Of a stretch of DNA of 64,000 nt, positions 27,069 through 40,462 are shown one piece after another; position 1 is the stretch's first letter, and every line of letters begins with the position of its first letter. The stretch is from Arthrobacter sp. Bz4. Lineage in GTDB: Bacteria > Actinomycetota > Actinomycetes > Actinomycetales > Micrococcaceae. The notes under the pieces were generated by a model. It ran no database searches, was not told the DNA's origin, and was given only the letters and a program-made list of their open reading frames with translations. The DNA is taken from positions 186,001 through 250,000 of the forward strand of contig NZ_QDAE01000001.1 of NCBI RefSeq assembly GCF_003075455.1. Reading direction: 5' to 3'. Both the position numbers and the translations under genes were made by a program.

Positions 27069-28349
27069 CTAGCCCCGGCCCGCAAGGGCTGCTGCTAACC
27101 GGGCCACCACGGCAGTGGCTACCTCGGCTTTGGTTCCGATGACCTCAACAGGTTCGGTGCCACCAGCAGCAAGGATGGTTGCTGCTGTGTCATCCAGTCC
27201 GAACACCCTGCCGTCGCCCACCTGGTTGAGCACCAGATAGTCGCAGCCTTTGCGTGCGAGTTTCTCCCGAGCGTGGCTCAGGGGATCAGCGGTTGGGTCC
27301 CCGGTCTCGGCGGCGAACCCGACGATCACGGGTCCGGCGCCCGCCGCGGTTCGCTGCTCTACGGCTTCCCTGAGGATGTCGGGGTTGCGGACCAGGGTGA
27401 TGACGGGGTCGACGCCGTCGGCACGTTTCTTGATTTTGGTGAGAATTTGTTCGGCGGGGCGGAAATCCGCCACGGCTGCTGCCATGATCAGCGCATCGGC
27501 CTGCTTGGCGGCGCGCAGGGTCGCGGTCCGCAGCTCCTCGGCGGTTTCGACCTGGACCAGTTCGACGCCGTCTGGCGCCGGGACTTCGACGTGGGCGAGG
27601 ATCAGTTCAACAGTTGCCCCCGCGGCGAGAGCCGCCGCGGCCAGCGCCATCCCCTGCTTGCCTGAGGAACGGTTACCGAGGTAGCGCACCGGGTCGATGG
27701 GCTCGCGGGTGCCTCCGGCGGTGATGACCACACGGCGACCGGTGAGGGAACCGGGTGCGGACAGGGTTCCGGCCCCGGTTTTGGCGCCTGACCCGGTGTG
27801 CTGGGCGTCAGGTCGACCGTGGGCAGCGTTATAGGCGGCCATTGCTGCCGCGAAAATTTCGGCGGGCTCGCGGAGTCTGCCAGCACCCGAGTCGGTGCCG
27901 GTCAATCGTCCGGAGGCCGGGTCGAGGATGAGCGTACCCCGGCTCCGCAGGGTGGCCACGTTGGCGACGGTAGCGGGGTGCTGCCACATCTCGGTGTGCA
28001 TGGCGGGTGCCATCAGGACGGGGCAGCTGGCCATCAGCAGAGTCCCGGTGAGAAGGTCGGGGGCCATCCCCGCTGCCGACTTCGCGAGCAGGTCGGCCGT
28101 GGCCGGGGCGATGACCACGAGGTCAGCGAGCTGCCCCAACCGGACGTGGTTGACCTTGTCGACGTCGTCGAACACGCTGTTACTGACTGGATTGCCCGAC
28201 AGGGCCTCCCACGTGGCGGTCCCCACGAACCGGGTGGCAGCATCGGTGGGGATCACCGTCACGTTGTGCCCCGCCTCAGTAAAAAGCCGGAGGAGGGAAG
28301 CCACCTTATAGGCGGCAATCCCTCCCCCGACTCCCAGAATTATGCGCAC
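27069..28349 (-). CDS. coaBC: Bifunctional phosphopantothenoylcysteine decarboxylase / phosphopantothenate-cysteine ligase
   Basis: Two consecutive steps of coenzyme A synthesis. The CoaC half (about 1-185) binds FMN, with GVGGGIAAYK at the start and PAMHTEMW, the family's substrate-recognition motif. The CoaB half begins VVITAGGTREPIDPVR and carries NRSSGKQG and the lysine-rich KIKK loop. The 426-residue length is typical. It follows rpoZ by 21 bases and probably shares its transcript. Confidence 0.96.
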   Translation of the reverse strand: MRIILGVGGGIAAYKVASLLRLFTEAGHNVTVIPTDAATRFVGTATWEALSGNPVSNSVFDDVDKVNHVRLGQLADLVVIAPATADLLAKSAAGMAPDLLTGTLLMASCPVLMAPAMHTEMWQHPATVANVATLRSRGTLILDPASGRLTGTDSGAGRLREPAEIFAAAMAAYNAAHGRPDAQHTGSGAKTGAGTLSAPGSLTGRRVVITAGGTREPIDPVRYLGNRSSGKQGMALAAAALAAGATVELILAHVEVPAPDGVELVQVETAEELRTATLRAAKQADALIMAAAVADFRPAEQILTKIKKRADGVDPVITLVRNPDILREAVEQRTAAGAGPVIVGFAAETGDPTADPLSHAREKLARKGCDYLVLNQVGDGRVFGLDDTAATILAAGGTEPVEVIGTKAEVATAVVARLAAALAGRG

Positions 28350-28370
28350 GTGGTTGGCAGCTGGATAAAG

Positions 28371-28634
28371 CTACTGCTCGGTGGATTCGACCGGCGTGGC
28401 GACGAGCATGCCCTCGTTGATTTCGCGCAGGGCGATTGAGAGTGGCTTTTCGTTCAGACGGGTGTCGACCAGTGGGCCGACGTACTCGAACAGGCCCTCG
28501 TGGAGCTGGGAGTAGTACGCGTTGATCTGGCGGGCGCGCTTGGCTCCGTAGATCACCAGGGCATACTTCGAGTCCGATGCCTCCAACAGGGAGTCAATCG
28601 GCGGGTTGATGATGCCTTCAGGCTGTGTTGACAC
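28371..28634 (-). CDS. rpoZ: DNA-directed RNA polymerase omega subunit
   Basis: A small subunit (87 residues) that helps assemble beta' into RNA polymerase. The conserved N-terminal region reads [29 protein letters not shown], with the YxLVxxxAKRARQI core, and a C-terminal [13 protein letters not shown]. The start is GTG at 28634. It lies between gmk and coaBC, the usual actinobacterial order. Confidence 0.95.
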   Translation of the reverse strand: MSTQPEGIINPPIDSLLEASDSKYALVIYGAKRARQINAYYSQLHEGLFEYVGPLVDTRLNEKPLSIALREINEGMLVATPVESTEQ

Positions 28635-28690
28635 AAATACTCCGTAAATGTTTCAGATTGTTGGTGGAACATCGGCTCGCGGACCGCGTG

Positions 28691-29272
28691 TTAGCGCTCC
28701 TGCGGGCTTAGTCCCATCAGTGATACAAGCTCGTCCGCTGCACGCTGAACACTGTCATTGACCACCGTGTGATCGAATTCAGGTTCCGCAGCAAGTTCTA
28801 GTTTAGCGGTTTCCAGCCGTTGCTGCTGCTCCTGCTCCGTTTCGGTGCCGCGGCCGACCAGCCGACGCACCATTTCATCCCAGCTGGGCGGGGTCAGAAA
28901 CACAAAATTCGCTTCCGGCATTGACTCCTTGACCTGCCGCGCGCCCTGCAGATCGATCTCCAGGAGCACCGATTTGCCGTCGGCCATTGCCGCGTCAACG
29001 GTGCGTCGCAGGGTACCGTACCGGTTCCGCCCATGGACCAGGGCCCATTCGAGCATTTGGCCCGACCCGACCAGGTCATCGAATTCCTCGTTGCTGACGA
29101 AGAAGTAGTGGACGCCGTCGAGCTCGCCGGGACGGGCTGGCCGGGTGGTGGCGGAGACCGACAGCCAGACCTGGGGGTAGTTATCGCGAATGTAGGTCGA
29201 GACGGTTCCCTTGCCGACGGCCGTCGGCCCGGCGAGTACTGTCAGCCGAGGCTGCGACACGTGGTTCCTCAC
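28691..29272 (-). CDS. gmk: Guanylate kinase
   Basis: Converts GMP to GDP with ATP. The P-loop is GPTAVGKGT, followed by the GMP-binding [19 protein letters not shown] and the [13 protein letters not shown] motif. The protein has 193 residues from GTG 29272; a second GTG five codons later ([12 protein letters not shown]) is equally plausible and would give a length nearer to relatives. It sits between mihF and rpoZ. Confidence 0.95.
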   Translation of the reverse strand: MRNHVSQPRLTVLAGPTAVGKGTVSTYIRDNYPQVWLSVSATTRPARPGELDGVHYFFVSNEEFDDLVGSGQMLEWALVHGRNRYGTLRRTVDAAMADGKSVLLEIDLQGARQVKESMPEANFVFLTPPSWDEMVRRLVGRGTETEQEQQQRLETAKLELAAEPEFDHTVVNDSVQRAADELVSLMGLSPQER

Positions 29273-29298
29273 TCACAGGCGTCCTTGGCTCGCCCCGG

Positions 29299-29628
29299 TC
29301 AGGGCGTTGGATCCTGCTTTGCTAGATGTTCGATCAATGCTTGTCGCTGGTGGACACCCAGCCCGCGCACGCGGCGCGTGGCGGCGATGCCGACGTCGTT
29401 CATGATGCCTGCTGCCCGCACCTCACCGACCCCGGGGAGAGCCTTCAGGAGGTCAAGGACTTTCAACCGGCTGACGGCTTCATCCTCGGACATCCCGTTG
29501 ACCACTTCGCTGACAGTGGTCTCACCGGTCTTCAGTTTCACTTTCAGTTCAGCCCTGACCGCACGGGCGGCAGTGGCTTTCTCGCGCGCTTGCGTCCGTT
29601 CGGAGTCCGATAGCGGCTTCAAGCTCAC
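29299..29628 (-). CDS. mihF: Integration host factor, actinobacterial type (mIHF)
   Basis: A 109-residue nucleoid protein that bends DNA and was first found as a host factor for phage L5 integration. The C-terminal half carries the helix-two-turns-helix core LLKALPGVGEVRAAGIMNDVGI. A basic N-terminal helix (REKATAARAVRAELK) precedes it. I chose GTG at 29628 because GGGGAG lies five bases upstream; the frame opens 18 codons earlier without support. Neighbours pyrF and gmk match other actinobacteria. Confidence 0.93.
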   Translation of the reverse strand: MSLKPLSDSERTQAREKATAARAVRAELKVKLKTGETTVSEVVNGMSEDEAVSRLKVLDLLKALPGVGEVRAAGIMNDVGIAATRRVRGLGVHQRQALIEHLAKQDPTP

Positions 29629-29733
29629 AAGTGCTCCCCTGCAGTAGGCACCGTCCCGCGCTGATCGCTCGGGTAGATGCAAATTCTTGTGGAATGGGCT
29701 TGCACTGAACCTATCCGTAGTTGCGGCCCAAAA

Positions 29734-30601
29734 TCAATTGCCGAGCTCAGCCAGCGCCAGTTCCGCTGCCGCCCGCAACTTGCCGTGCTCGGGACCCGCA
29801 GCGAGGATGCTGCGGCTGGCACTTCCGAGGACCAGGGCTGAGGCCCCGCCAAACGTGTCAGCGATTTCGGCTCGCCCCGCGCCCTGGGCGCCGATCCCGG
29901 GTGCCAGAATCGGACCGTTCAGCTTTCCCAGTTCCAGGCCCAGCGTGCGCACTGCTGCGCCCGCCGTGGCACCCACCACCAGGCCCACCGATCCAAGACC
30001 GACGGCGTCGCGGTTCTCCCACGCAGCAGCGTCGGCAATGATCCGGGCCACTGCACGGCCGATACTGGCCCCACCCTGGTTCCCGGCGGCTGCCGGGTCC
30101 CGGACCTGGGCGTGCTGGATGTCAGCTCCCTCCGGATTGGAGGTCAGCGCGAGCACGAAGACGCCTCGACCGGTTTCTGCGGCAAGGTTGAGGGCGGGGC
30201 GCAGCGATTCAAACCCCAGGTACGGGTTCAGCGTCACCGCATCGGCGGCCAGGGCTGACCCGTCCCGGAGCCACGCGTCGGCGTAGGCGGCCATGGTCGA
30301 GCCGATGTCCCCGCGCTTCGCATCGGCTATCGTCAGCACCTCCCGGTCCGCGGCGGCAGCCAGCAGGCGTTCCAGGGCGGCCAGCCCAGCCGACCCGTGC
30401 CGCTCAAACAATGCCACCTGCGGTTTCAGGATGCAGGCGGTCTCCCCCACCGCGTCCAGCACGGTCAGGGCGAAGCGTTCGCATCCGGCGGCGTCGTCGT
30501 TCAGCCCCCAGTCGCGCAGCAGCGCCGGGTGCGGGTCAATGCCCACACACAGGTTGCCCCTGCTGCGCATCCGCTCCGCAAGCCGGACCCCGAAAGTTCC
30601 G

Positions 30602-30615
<14 letters not shown>
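29734..30615 (-). CDS. pyrF: Orotidine 5'-phosphate decarboxylase (type 2)
   Basis: Last step of UMP synthesis. The catalytic motif is [11 protein letters not shown], and the class-2 features ([23 protein letters not shown]) are present. The ATG at 30615 lies inside the end of carB, giving a 14-base overlap and translational coupling. The 293-residue length fits the longer type-2 family common in actinobacteria and mycobacteria. It is the last gene of the pyrimidine operon. Confidence 0.95.
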
Positions 30616-33915
<3,300 letters not shown>

Positions 33916-35157
33916 CTAGTTTGCTTCCTTATCGTTTGCGGCGCTGTCGTTCGTGTCGCTGTCGTTCGCGTCGCTGCTCGGCTGGTCGGAGGACCGCGTG
34001 TCACCCATCAGCTGGATGAACCGGTCAAAGAGGTACGCCGAATCGTGGGGTCCCGCTGCTGCCTCCGGGTGGTACTGGACGGAGAAGGCCGGCAGGTCGA
34101 GGCAGGCGAGGCCCTCGACGACGTCGTCGTTGAGGCTGACGTGGCTGACTTCGACCCTGCCGAAGCGCCCCTCGGGCGCCTGGGTCGGACCATCGAGGGG
34201 AGCATCGACGGCGAAGCCGTGGTTCTGGGAGGTGATCTCCACCTTTCCGGTGCGCCGGTCCAGCACCGGCTGGTTGATGCCGCGGTGGCCGTACCGGAGT
34301 TTGTAGGTGCCAAACCCCAGGGCGCGCCCCAGGATCTGGTTGCCGAAGCAGATCCCGAAGAAGGGGATCCGCGCGTCGAGCACTTCCCGCAGCAGGGCGA
34401 CCTGGGGGTCGGCGGTCGCAGGGTCGCCGGGCCCGTTGGACATGAACACGCCATCCGGTGACTCCCGGGCGACGTCGTCGAAGGTTGAGCTGGCGGGCAG
34501 CACGACCGTGCGCACGCCGCGCTGGGCGAAGTGCTTGGGGGTCATGGACTTGATGCCCAAATCCAGCGCGGCGACGGTGAACAGGGGCTCACCCTCCCAG
34601 CCGTTGTCGGACGGTTCGACCACATACCGGCTGGTGGCGCTGACTTCCTCGGCCAGCCGGGCACCCTGCATCGACTCCTGGCCGGCGACGAGCGCCAGCA
34701 ATTCGGCATCGGATCCAGCCGCAGCCGGCCCGGAGAAGATTCCCGCCTTCATTGCGCCGCGTTCGCGCAGATGGCGGGTGACCGCCCGGGTGTCGACTCC
34801 CTGGATGCCGACGATGCCCTGGTCGCGGAGCTGACCGTCGAGGCTCTGCTCAGACCGCCAGTTGGAGGGTTTCCGGGCGGCGTCGCGCACAATGTAGCCG
34901 GCCACCCAGATCCGGCGGGACTCGGCGTCGGCGGCGTTGACCCCGGTATTGCCGATGTGGGGCGCCGTCTGGACCACCAGTTGGCGGGCATAGGACGGGT
35001 CGGTGATGGTCTCCTGGTATCCGGTCATGCCGGTGGCGAAGACCGCCTCGCCGAGGGCGGTGCCCTCGGCCCCGTAACTGCGGCCGCGGAAGATCCGGCC
35101 GTCCTCGAGCATCAGAACGGCAGCGCTTTCGGTTGCTGGCTGGCTGGAATCTGTCAC
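33916..35157 (-). CDS. carA: Carbamoyl-phosphate synthase small (glutamine amidotransferase) subunit
   Basis: Hydrolyses glutamine and passes ammonia to CarB. The N-terminal domain has [21 protein letters not shown]; the class I amidotransferase domain has the nucleophile cysteine in [15 protein letters not shown] and the catalytic His-Glu in [12 protein letters not shown]. The 413-residue frame begins with GTG at 35157, overlapping the previous stop as GTGA. An Asn/Asp/Ser-rich tail follows the domain. Confidence 0.96.
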   Translation of the reverse strand: MTDSSQPATESAAVLMLEDGRIFRGRSYGAEGTALGEAVFATGMTGYQETITDPSYARQLVVQTAPHIGNTGVNAADAESRRIWVAGYIVRDAARKPSNWRSEQSLDGQLRDQGIVGIQGVDTRAVTRHLRERGAMKAGIFSGPAAAGSDAELLALVAGQESMQGARLAEEVSATSRYVVEPSDNGWEGEPLFTVAALDLGIKSMTPKHFAQRGVRTVVLPASSTFDDVARESPDGVFMSNGPGDPATADPQVALLREVLDARIPFFGICFGNQILGRALGFGTYKLRYGHRGINQPVLDRRTGKVEITSQNHGFAVDAPLDGPTQAPEGRFGRVEVSHVSLNDDVVEGLACLDLPAFSVQYHPEAAAGPHDSAYLFDRFIQLMGDTRSSDQPSSDANDSDTNDSAANDKEAN

Positions 35158-35693
35158 TGTGTGTCCTTCGTGGGGTTGTGAACCTGAGCCTGTGAGGTGC
35201 TGGGTGCTGCGGGGGCGAGGGCTGCAGCGGCGTCGAGGAGGCCGGTGCGGGCGGCTGCCTCGCGGGTCCGGAATCCGGTGTCAACGGCTGTCCCGTTCAG
35301 GGTCCAGGTGAACACCACCAGCCCGTCCTTCTCAACGAACTTGCCGGCCATCCCCCGCTCGAGGCGGACGCCGCGCAGGTCCGGACGACTGATGAAGAGG
35401 TCCCGGGCGCCGCTGCGGACAATCAGGATTCCTTCGTCGTGGACGCTCGCCGTGGCGTTGGATTTCACGCCCAGGCCATGGACGGCGATCCGGTCGAGCC
35501 AGTCCCCCGCCGTCGTCGTGACCACGTACTGGCCGTTGGCCAGGTAACGCGGTTCGCTGAGTGTTTCGGGGGCGGGGGACGGCGCCGGGATGTCGCGTTG
35601 CCGGGCCAGGCGGGCACGCCAGCCCAGGGCTCCGAGCGCGACGACGACGGCGATGGTGCCCAGTGAGATGGCGACGGGCATTAGCCAGTCCAT
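35154..35693 (-). CDS. Membrane-anchored PH-like (bPH_6-type) protein of the pyrimidine operon
   Basis: A 179-residue protein with one N-terminal membrane helix (about 5-25, [17 protein letters not shown]) and a cytoplasmic domain with bacterial PH-like character ([23 protein letters not shown], then [14 protein letters not shown]). Genes like this sit between pyrC and carA in many actinobacteria. It overlaps both neighbours (13 bases with pyrC, GTGA with carA), so it is a stable member of the operon. Its job is unknown; a link between pyrimidine synthesis and the membrane is only a guess. Confidence 0.78.
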   Translation of the reverse strand: MDWLMPVAISLGTIAVVVALGALGWRARLARQRDIPAPSPAPETLSEPRYLANGQYVVTTTAGDWLDRIAVHGLGVKSNATASVHDEGILIVRSGARDLFISRPDLRGVRLERGMAGKFVEKDGLVVFTWTLNGTAVDTGFRTREAAARTGLLDAAAALAPAAPSTSQAQVHNPTKDTQ

Positions 35694-37024
35694 GTGGATT
35701 CCTCAGCTGCAGTTGGGTGCGGTGTGTTCAGTCGGCCAGCCAGGACGGTTGGGTGGCCCCTGAAGAACGTGGCATGCACGGCTCCGGGTAGTTCGGTGCC
35801 GGCGAATGGGCTGTTACGGCCCATCGTGGCCATTTTATCCGGATCGACCACCCAGCGTGCCTCCGGATCGACGAGTGTGACGTTAGCTGCCTCACCCTCG
35901 GCCAGCGGCCGTCCCTGCTGCTCAAGGCCTCCGATCGTTGCCGGGGTGCTCGAGGTGACCCTGGCGAAGCCTTCCCAATCCATCAGGCCGGTGTTGATCA
36001 TGGTGTGCTGCACCACCGAGAGCGCGGTTTCCAGCCCGGTCATGCCCATGGCGGCCTGCGCCCATTCACAGTCCTTGTGCTCGGAAGGATGCGGGGCGTG
36101 GTCGGTGCCGACGACGTCGATGGTCCCATCGGCCAGGGCCTCCCGCAGTGCTTGCACGTCCTCGCTGGTGCGGAGCGGCGGGTTCACCTTGTAGACCGGG
36201 TTGTAGCTACGAACCAGCTCGTCGGTGAGTAGCAGGTGGTGCGGGGTGACCTCGGCGGTCACCCTGATGCCGCGGGCCTTGGCCCAGCGGATAATTTCCA
36301 CCGACCCGGCCGTCGACACGTGGCACACGTGGAGCCGTGACTGCACATGGTGGGCCAGCAGGACGTCCCTGGCAATGATGCTTTCCTCGGCGACGGCGGG
36401 CCAGCCGGTCAGTCCGAGGACCGCGGAGACGGCGCCCTCGTTCATCTGGGCCCCCTCGGTCAGCCGGGGTTCCTGCGCGTGCTGGGCGATGACGCCGTCG
36501 AACGCCTTCACATACTCCAGCGCCCGGCGCATCAGGACGGGGTCGCTGACGCACACGCCGTCGTCGGAGAAGACGCGGACTCGCGCGCGGGAGTCGGCCA
36601 TGGCGCCGAGCTCAGCCAGCTGGGTGCCCCCGAGTCCTACGGTGACGGCACCGACAGGTCGGACTTCCACCCAGCCGGCGCGCCGGCCCAGGCTGTACAC
36701 CTGCTCCACCACTCCGGCGGTGTCCGCGACGGGCGTGCTGTTGGCCATCGCGTGCACGGCCGTGAACCCGCCCCTGGCTGCCGCCCGGGTACCGGTCTCG
36801 ACGGTTTCGGCGTCCTCCCGGCCCGGTTCGCGGAGGTGGGTGTGAAGGTCCACCAGGCCGGGGAGGGCGATCAGGCCGTCAGCGTCAATCACCTCGGCAC
36901 CGGCGGCTGAAAGTCCCTGGCCGACGCCGGCGATGATCCCGTCGGCAATCAGGAGGTCTGCCCGTTCCCGGCCGAGCAGCGCTGCGCCGCGGATGAGATA
37001 GCGGGCCGGGGCTGGTGCGTTCAT
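35681..37024 (-). CDS. pyrC: Dihydroorotase
   Basis: Cyclises carbamoyl-aspartate to dihydroorotate. This is a class I enzyme of 447 residues with the metal-binding [10 protein letters not shown], a histidine-rich [12 protein letters not shown] and [12 protein letters not shown], which carries the catalytic aspartate. The ATG at 37024 overlaps the pyrB stop as ATGA, which fixes the start; the same open frame extends further upstream into pyrB but is out of its reading frame and not used. Confidence 0.96.
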   Translation of the reverse strand: MNAPAPARYLIRGAALLGRERADLLIADGIIAGVGQGLSAAGAEVIDADGLIALPGLVDLHTHLREPGREDAETVETGTRAAARGGFTAVHAMANSTPVADTAGVVEQVYSLGRRAGWVEVRPVGAVTVGLGGTQLAELGAMADSRARVRVFSDDGVCVSDPVLMRRALEYVKAFDGVIAQHAQEPRLTEGAQMNEGAVSAVLGLTGWPAVAEESIIARDVLLAHHVQSRLHVCHVSTAGSVEIIRWAKARGIRVTAEVTPHHLLLTDELVRSYNPVYKVNPPLRTSEDVQALREALADGTIDVVGTDHAPHPSEHKDCEWAQAAMGMTGLETALSVVQHTMINTGLMDWEGFARVTSSTPATIGGLEQQGRPLAEGEAANVTLVDPEARWVVDPDKMATMGRNSPFAGTELPGAVHATFFRGHPTVLAGRLNTPHPTAAEESTWTG

Positions 37025-38025
37025 CGTGGGTTCTCCTGAGTGGGTTCGGTGGCCGGCGACTGGTGTTCGTCGCCGGAGAGCAGCAGATACAGGGCGGCCA
37101 TTCTGACGGAGACCCCGTTGCGGACCTGGGCCAGGACTGTTGAGCGGGGAGAGTCGGCTGCCGCCGCCGATATTTCCAGGCCCCGGTTCATCGGACCCGG
37201 GTGCATGATGACCGTGTGGTCCAGGCCGTGGGTATCGAGGGCCGCCAGCCGGGCGTCGTCGAACCCCCACCGCCGGGAGTATTCGCGGGTCGAGGGAAAG
37301 AAGGCCGCGTTCATCCGTTCGGCCTGCAGCCGCAGCATCATCACCGCGTCGGGTCCGGCGGCCAGCGCCTCGTCCAGGTTGTAGGTGATCCGGCAGGGCC
37401 ACCGTTCGGCACCGACCGGGACGAGGGTGGGCGGCGCGACCAGGGTGACCGAGGCGCCGAGGGTTTCCAGCAGCCACAGGTTTGAGCGGGCGACCCGGGA
37501 GTGCAGGACGTCGCCGACGATGGTGACGGCCATGCCCGACAGGTCGGATCCGACCGATGGTACGCCCGAGATTTTCGCCCAGTGGCGCCGGAGGGTGAAC
37601 GCGTCGAGCAGCGCCTGGGTGGGATGTTCATGCATCCCGTCCCCGGCGTTGATCACTGCTGCGTCGATCCAGTCCGACGTCGCGAGCCGGGCGGGCGCAC
37701 CGGAAGCCCAGTGCCGGATCACTACGGCGTCGGCGGACATCGCTTCGAGGGTCTGGGCCGTGTCCTTGAGCGATTCGCCCTTGGACACCGAGGAGCCCTT
37801 GACGGCGAACGTGATGACATCCGCCGAGAGTCGTTTGGCCGCGGCTTCGAAGGAAATCCGGGTGCGGGTGGAGTCCTCGAAGAAGAGGTTCACCACGGTG
37901 CGGCCGCGCAGCGCCGGAAGCTTCTTGATCTCCCGTTCACCGACCGCCGACATTTCCTCGGCCACGTCCAGGATGCGGATGGCGTCCTGCCTGGACAGGT
38001 CGCGGGTGGAGAGCAGGTGCCTCAT
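37021..38025 (-). CDS. pyrB: Aspartate carbamoyltransferase catalytic subunit
   Basis: Joins carbamoyl phosphate to aspartate. The carbamoyl-phosphate motif [13 protein letters not shown], the HPTQALLD loop and the aspartate-binding region ending in MHPGPMNRG are present in 334 residues. Its ATG overlaps the pyrR stop (ATGA at 38022-38025). No regulatory-chain gene (pyrI) is nearby, as usual outside enterobacteria. Confidence 0.97.
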   Translation of the reverse strand: MRHLLSTRDLSRQDAIRILDVAEEMSAVGEREIKKLPALRGRTVVNLFFEDSTRTRISFEAAAKRLSADVITFAVKGSSVSKGESLKDTAQTLEAMSADAVVIRHWASGAPARLATSDWIDAAVINAGDGMHEHPTQALLDAFTLRRHWAKISGVPSVGSDLSGMAVTIVGDVLHSRVARSNLWLLETLGASVTLVAPPTLVPVGAERWPCRITYNLDEALAAGPDAVMMLRLQAERMNAAFFPSTREYSRRWGFDDARLAALDTHGLDHTVIMHPGPMNRGLEISAAAADSPRSTVLAQVRNGVSVRMAALYLLLSGDEHQSPATEPTQENPR

Positions 38026-38627
38026 GCGGGGCCCTCGATGACAACCTCGTTGATGGGCTCCCCGTCGACGGCATCGATTTCCGCGAGGTGGACCCTCACC
38101 TTCTCCGCCGAGGAGGTGGGGAGGTTCTTGCCCACATGGTCGGCGCGGATCGGCAATTCGCGGTGGCCCCGGTCCACCAGGACCGCCAACCGTACCGCCC
38201 GCGGCCGGCCGAGGTCCACGAGAGCGTCGAGGGCAGCCCGGATGGTCCGCCCGGAATACAGGACGTCGTCGACGAGGACCACTACCTTGTTGTCAATGCC
38301 CGACGGCGGCAGCTGGGTTGGCAGTGGCGGCCGGGTGGGGTGGTGGCGCAGATCATCCCGGAACATGGTCACATCGAGCTGGCCGACGATCGCGGTGGGG
38401 TCCAGTGGCGAACCGGTGGTCTGGTTTTCGGCGGCAGCGATTTTCCGGGCCAGGCGCTGGGCTAGCGGATAGCCACGACGGGGAATGCCCAGCAGCACCA
38501 GATCGGTGGTGCCCTTGTTGGCTTCCAGGATCTCGTGGGCGATGCGGGTTAGCGCTCGGTCAATATCGGCTTCGGCGAGAACGACACGCGAAAGAACACT
38601 CTCAGACTGAGGTGCGGGCATAGTCAT
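38022..38627 (-). CDS. pyrR: Pyrimidine operon regulator / uracil phosphoribosyltransferase PyrR
   Basis: An RNA-binding repressor that senses UMP or UTP and binds the operon's leader. The PRPP-binding motif [17 protein letters not shown] is intact. I chose ATG at 38627 (MTMPAPQ), which has GGAGG nine bases upstream and gives 201 residues. It is the first gene of the operon, and a PyrR-type stem-loop lies directly before its ribosome site. Confidence 0.95.
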   Translation of the reverse strand: MTMPAPQSESVLSRVVLAEADIDRALTRIAHEILEANKGTTDLVLLGIPRRGYPLAQRLARKIAAAENQTTGSPLDPTAIVGQLDVTMFRDDLRHHPTRPPLPTQLPPSGIDNKVVVLVDDVLYSGRTIRAALDALVDLGRPRAVRLAVLVDRGHRELPIRADHVGKNLPTSSAEKVRVHLAEIDAVDGEPINEVVIEGPA

Positions 38628-38633
38628 TGGACG

Positions 38634-38661
38634 CTTCCTCCTTCCCCGCCTCACAGGACGG
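38634..38661 (-). promoter_or_regulatory. Probable PyrR-binding stem-loop overlapping the pyrR leader
   Basis: On the minus strand, CCGTC and GGCGG pair around the loop CTGTGA, giving the GTCCTGTGAGGC core that matches the consensus of PyrR-binding loops. The GGAGG ribosome site starts a few bases downstream. In mycobacteria PyrR blocks translation from such a site, so this is likely translational control of the pyr operon. Pairing was judged by eye. Confidence 0.6.
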
Positions 38662-38713
38662 AATTTAAAGGTTGGTTGCGATGTCAAAACTATCACAGCG
38701 CGCCCCGGCTTCC

Positions 38714-38812
38714 CTGTGACACTTCCTCCTGTGACACATCCTTCTGTGACGGCTTAGCCCTGCGACGGCACACCCCTGCGACGTTCTACCCCGTGACGAT
38801 CTACCCTGTGAG
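38714..38812. repeat. Seven degenerate 15-16-base tandem repeats between pyrR and the PrsW gene
   Basis: CTGTGAC or a close variant (CTGCGAC, CCGTGAC, CTGTGAG) starts at 38714, 38729, 38744, 38760, 38776, 38791 and 38806. The bases between are less conserved and often end TACCC or CCC. The array fills the spacer and runs up to the PrsW start, so it covers the place where its promoter should be. Confidence 0.75.
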
Positions 38813-38813
38813 A

Positions 38814-39985
38814 ATGACTATGTCGGCGCCACCGCCCTGGGAATCACAGCAACCTGTTCAGCCGGTCTGGGACCGGGCTGTGCGCCGGGGGCCCGGCGTC
38901 GTCAATGTGCTGCTGGTGATTATCGCGGCGCTGGTCCTCGTGGTGCTCGCCTGGTTCCTCAGCAGCAGCCTTGGTGGCGGGGCCCTGATTTCATGCGGGA
39001 TCCTCGCCCTGATCCCGCTGTCCATCTGTATCGCCGGGCTGATGTGGATTGACCGTTGGGATCCTGAACCCCGCGGTGCCCTCTGGTTCGCGTTCCTGTG
39101 GGGTGCCGGAATCTCGGTGGTCGCAGCCCTGCTGCTGGGTAGCTATGTCACTGAGTTGCTGTCCCTGGCGTTGGCCTCCACCTCCTCCGACGTGATTGGG
39201 CCGGTGCTGCAGGCGCCACTTGTGGAGGAAATCGCCAAGGGGCTCGGCGTCCTGGTGCTGGTCTTCTCCCGGCGCAGCCATTTCGACGGACCGGTGGACG
39301 GCATTGTGTACGCGGGGATGGTCGGCGCAGGCTTCGCATTCACCGAGAACATTCTCTACTTCGGTGCCGCGGCACTGGATGGCGGCGGGCTGGGCGGCTG
39401 GTCGCCGTGTTCGTGATCAGGGGCCTGTTCTCGCCGTTCGCGCACGTCATGTTCACCGCCGCCCTGGGCGTGGTGCTCGGGCTGGCGGTAGCCCGCAGCG
39501 GCACGCGCTTCATTTTCCCGGCCTTCATTGTGGGCCTGGTTCCGGCGATCGCCGGGCACATGCTGTGGAACGGCGGCCTGCTGGTACTCTTCACCGACTT
39601 TTTCGAGTTCTATTTCCTGATTCAGCTGCCCCTGTTTCTTGCTGCGCTGGCCAGCATCATGGCACTGCGACGGGCCGAGCGGCGGGTCACCGAAGACCGG
39701 CTCGGCGGTTACGCGGCAGCAGGCTGGTTCACTGCCCAGGAGGTCCACATGCTGGCCACCCGTGGCGGCCGGTCACAGGCGCTTGGCTGGGCCCGGCGTA
39801 TCGGCCGGCAGCGCACCATGAAGGCATTCATCAGGTCCGCCACCCGGCTGGCCTTCACCCGGCAACGCATCATCGCCGGGCATGACCTGCAGCTCAACGT
39901 CGGCCGGGAACAGCTGCTGCTGGCCGACGTGACCCGGCTCCGCCGCGAGTTACTGACGACGGCGGCGGCCAACACCCGCGGCTGA
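38814..39985 (+). CDS. PrsW family intramembrane protease, frameshifted at about 39398
   Basis: A multi-pass membrane protein of the PrsW/M82 group, proteases that cleave anti-sigma factors or other membrane proteins. The first frame (to a stop at 39416) has several helices, VEEIAKGLGVL and FAFTENILYFG; the second (from about 39399) continues VIRGLFSPFAHVMFTAALG and AGHMLWNGG. These are the conserved glutamate, Glu-Asn and histidine motifs in the right order. One C added at 39398 (GGCTGG to GGCCTGG) joins the frames as GGLVAVFVIRG. The start ATG at 38814 lacks a clear ribosome site; an ATG two codons later is also possible. The coordinates are those of the restored gene. Confidence 0.82.
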
Positions 39986-40051
39986 ATCTCCGAGCGTCTG
40001 CCCCTGGGCCTGCGAGGGAGCGCGGCGTCCGGGATGGCGCGGAATTGCTGT

Positions 40052-40462
40052 CTAGGCGAGCAGCGTCGGTTTCAGCTGCTGGAGACGCCCCAGCAGACCG
40101 TTGACAAACGCTGGAGATTCGTCGGTGGAGAGCATTTTCGCCAGTTCCACCGCCTCGCTGACGGCGACGCCGTCGGGCACGTCCGCGTTGTACAGCAACT
40201 CCCAGGCGCCCACCCTGAGGATCATGCGATCCACGGCTGGCATCCGGTCCAGGGTCCAGCCCTGTGAGTAGGTGCCAAGGAACTCGTCGATTTGCTCGCC
40301 CTGGGTCATGACGCCCTCGATGATGTCCACTGAGTAGGGGGCAACCACCGTGTCGGTCTTTTCCCGACGGGCCTTGAGCGCTTCGAGTGGTGAAACGGCG
40401 CGCTGCTCCGCTTCGAAAAGGATGTCCAGTGCCCGGCGTCGGGCTTTACTGCGGGCACTCAC
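40052..40462 (-). CDS. nusB: Transcription antitermination factor NusB
   Basis: A 136-residue all-helical RNA-binding protein that works with NusE (S10) in rRNA antitermination. It has the basic N terminus [17 protein letters not shown] and the C-terminal VNGLLGRL motif. GTG at 40462 overlaps the efp stop as GTGA. The gap to the PrsW gene end is convergent. Confidence 0.95.
   Translation of the reverse strand: MSARSKARRRALDILFEAEQRAVSPLEALKARREKTDTVVAPYSVDIIEGVMTQGEQIDEFLGTYSQGWTLDRMPAVDRMILRVGAWELLYNADVPDGVAVSEAVELAKMLSTDESPAFVNGLLGRLQQLKPTLLA

Noticed and set aside
38714-38812. Possible CRISPR array
   Set aside because: Units are 15-16 bases, degenerate, without unique spacers, and no cas genes are present.
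39407-39985. A separate 192-residue membrane protein
   Set aside because: It carries the second half of the PrsW motifs and joins the preceding frame with one added base.
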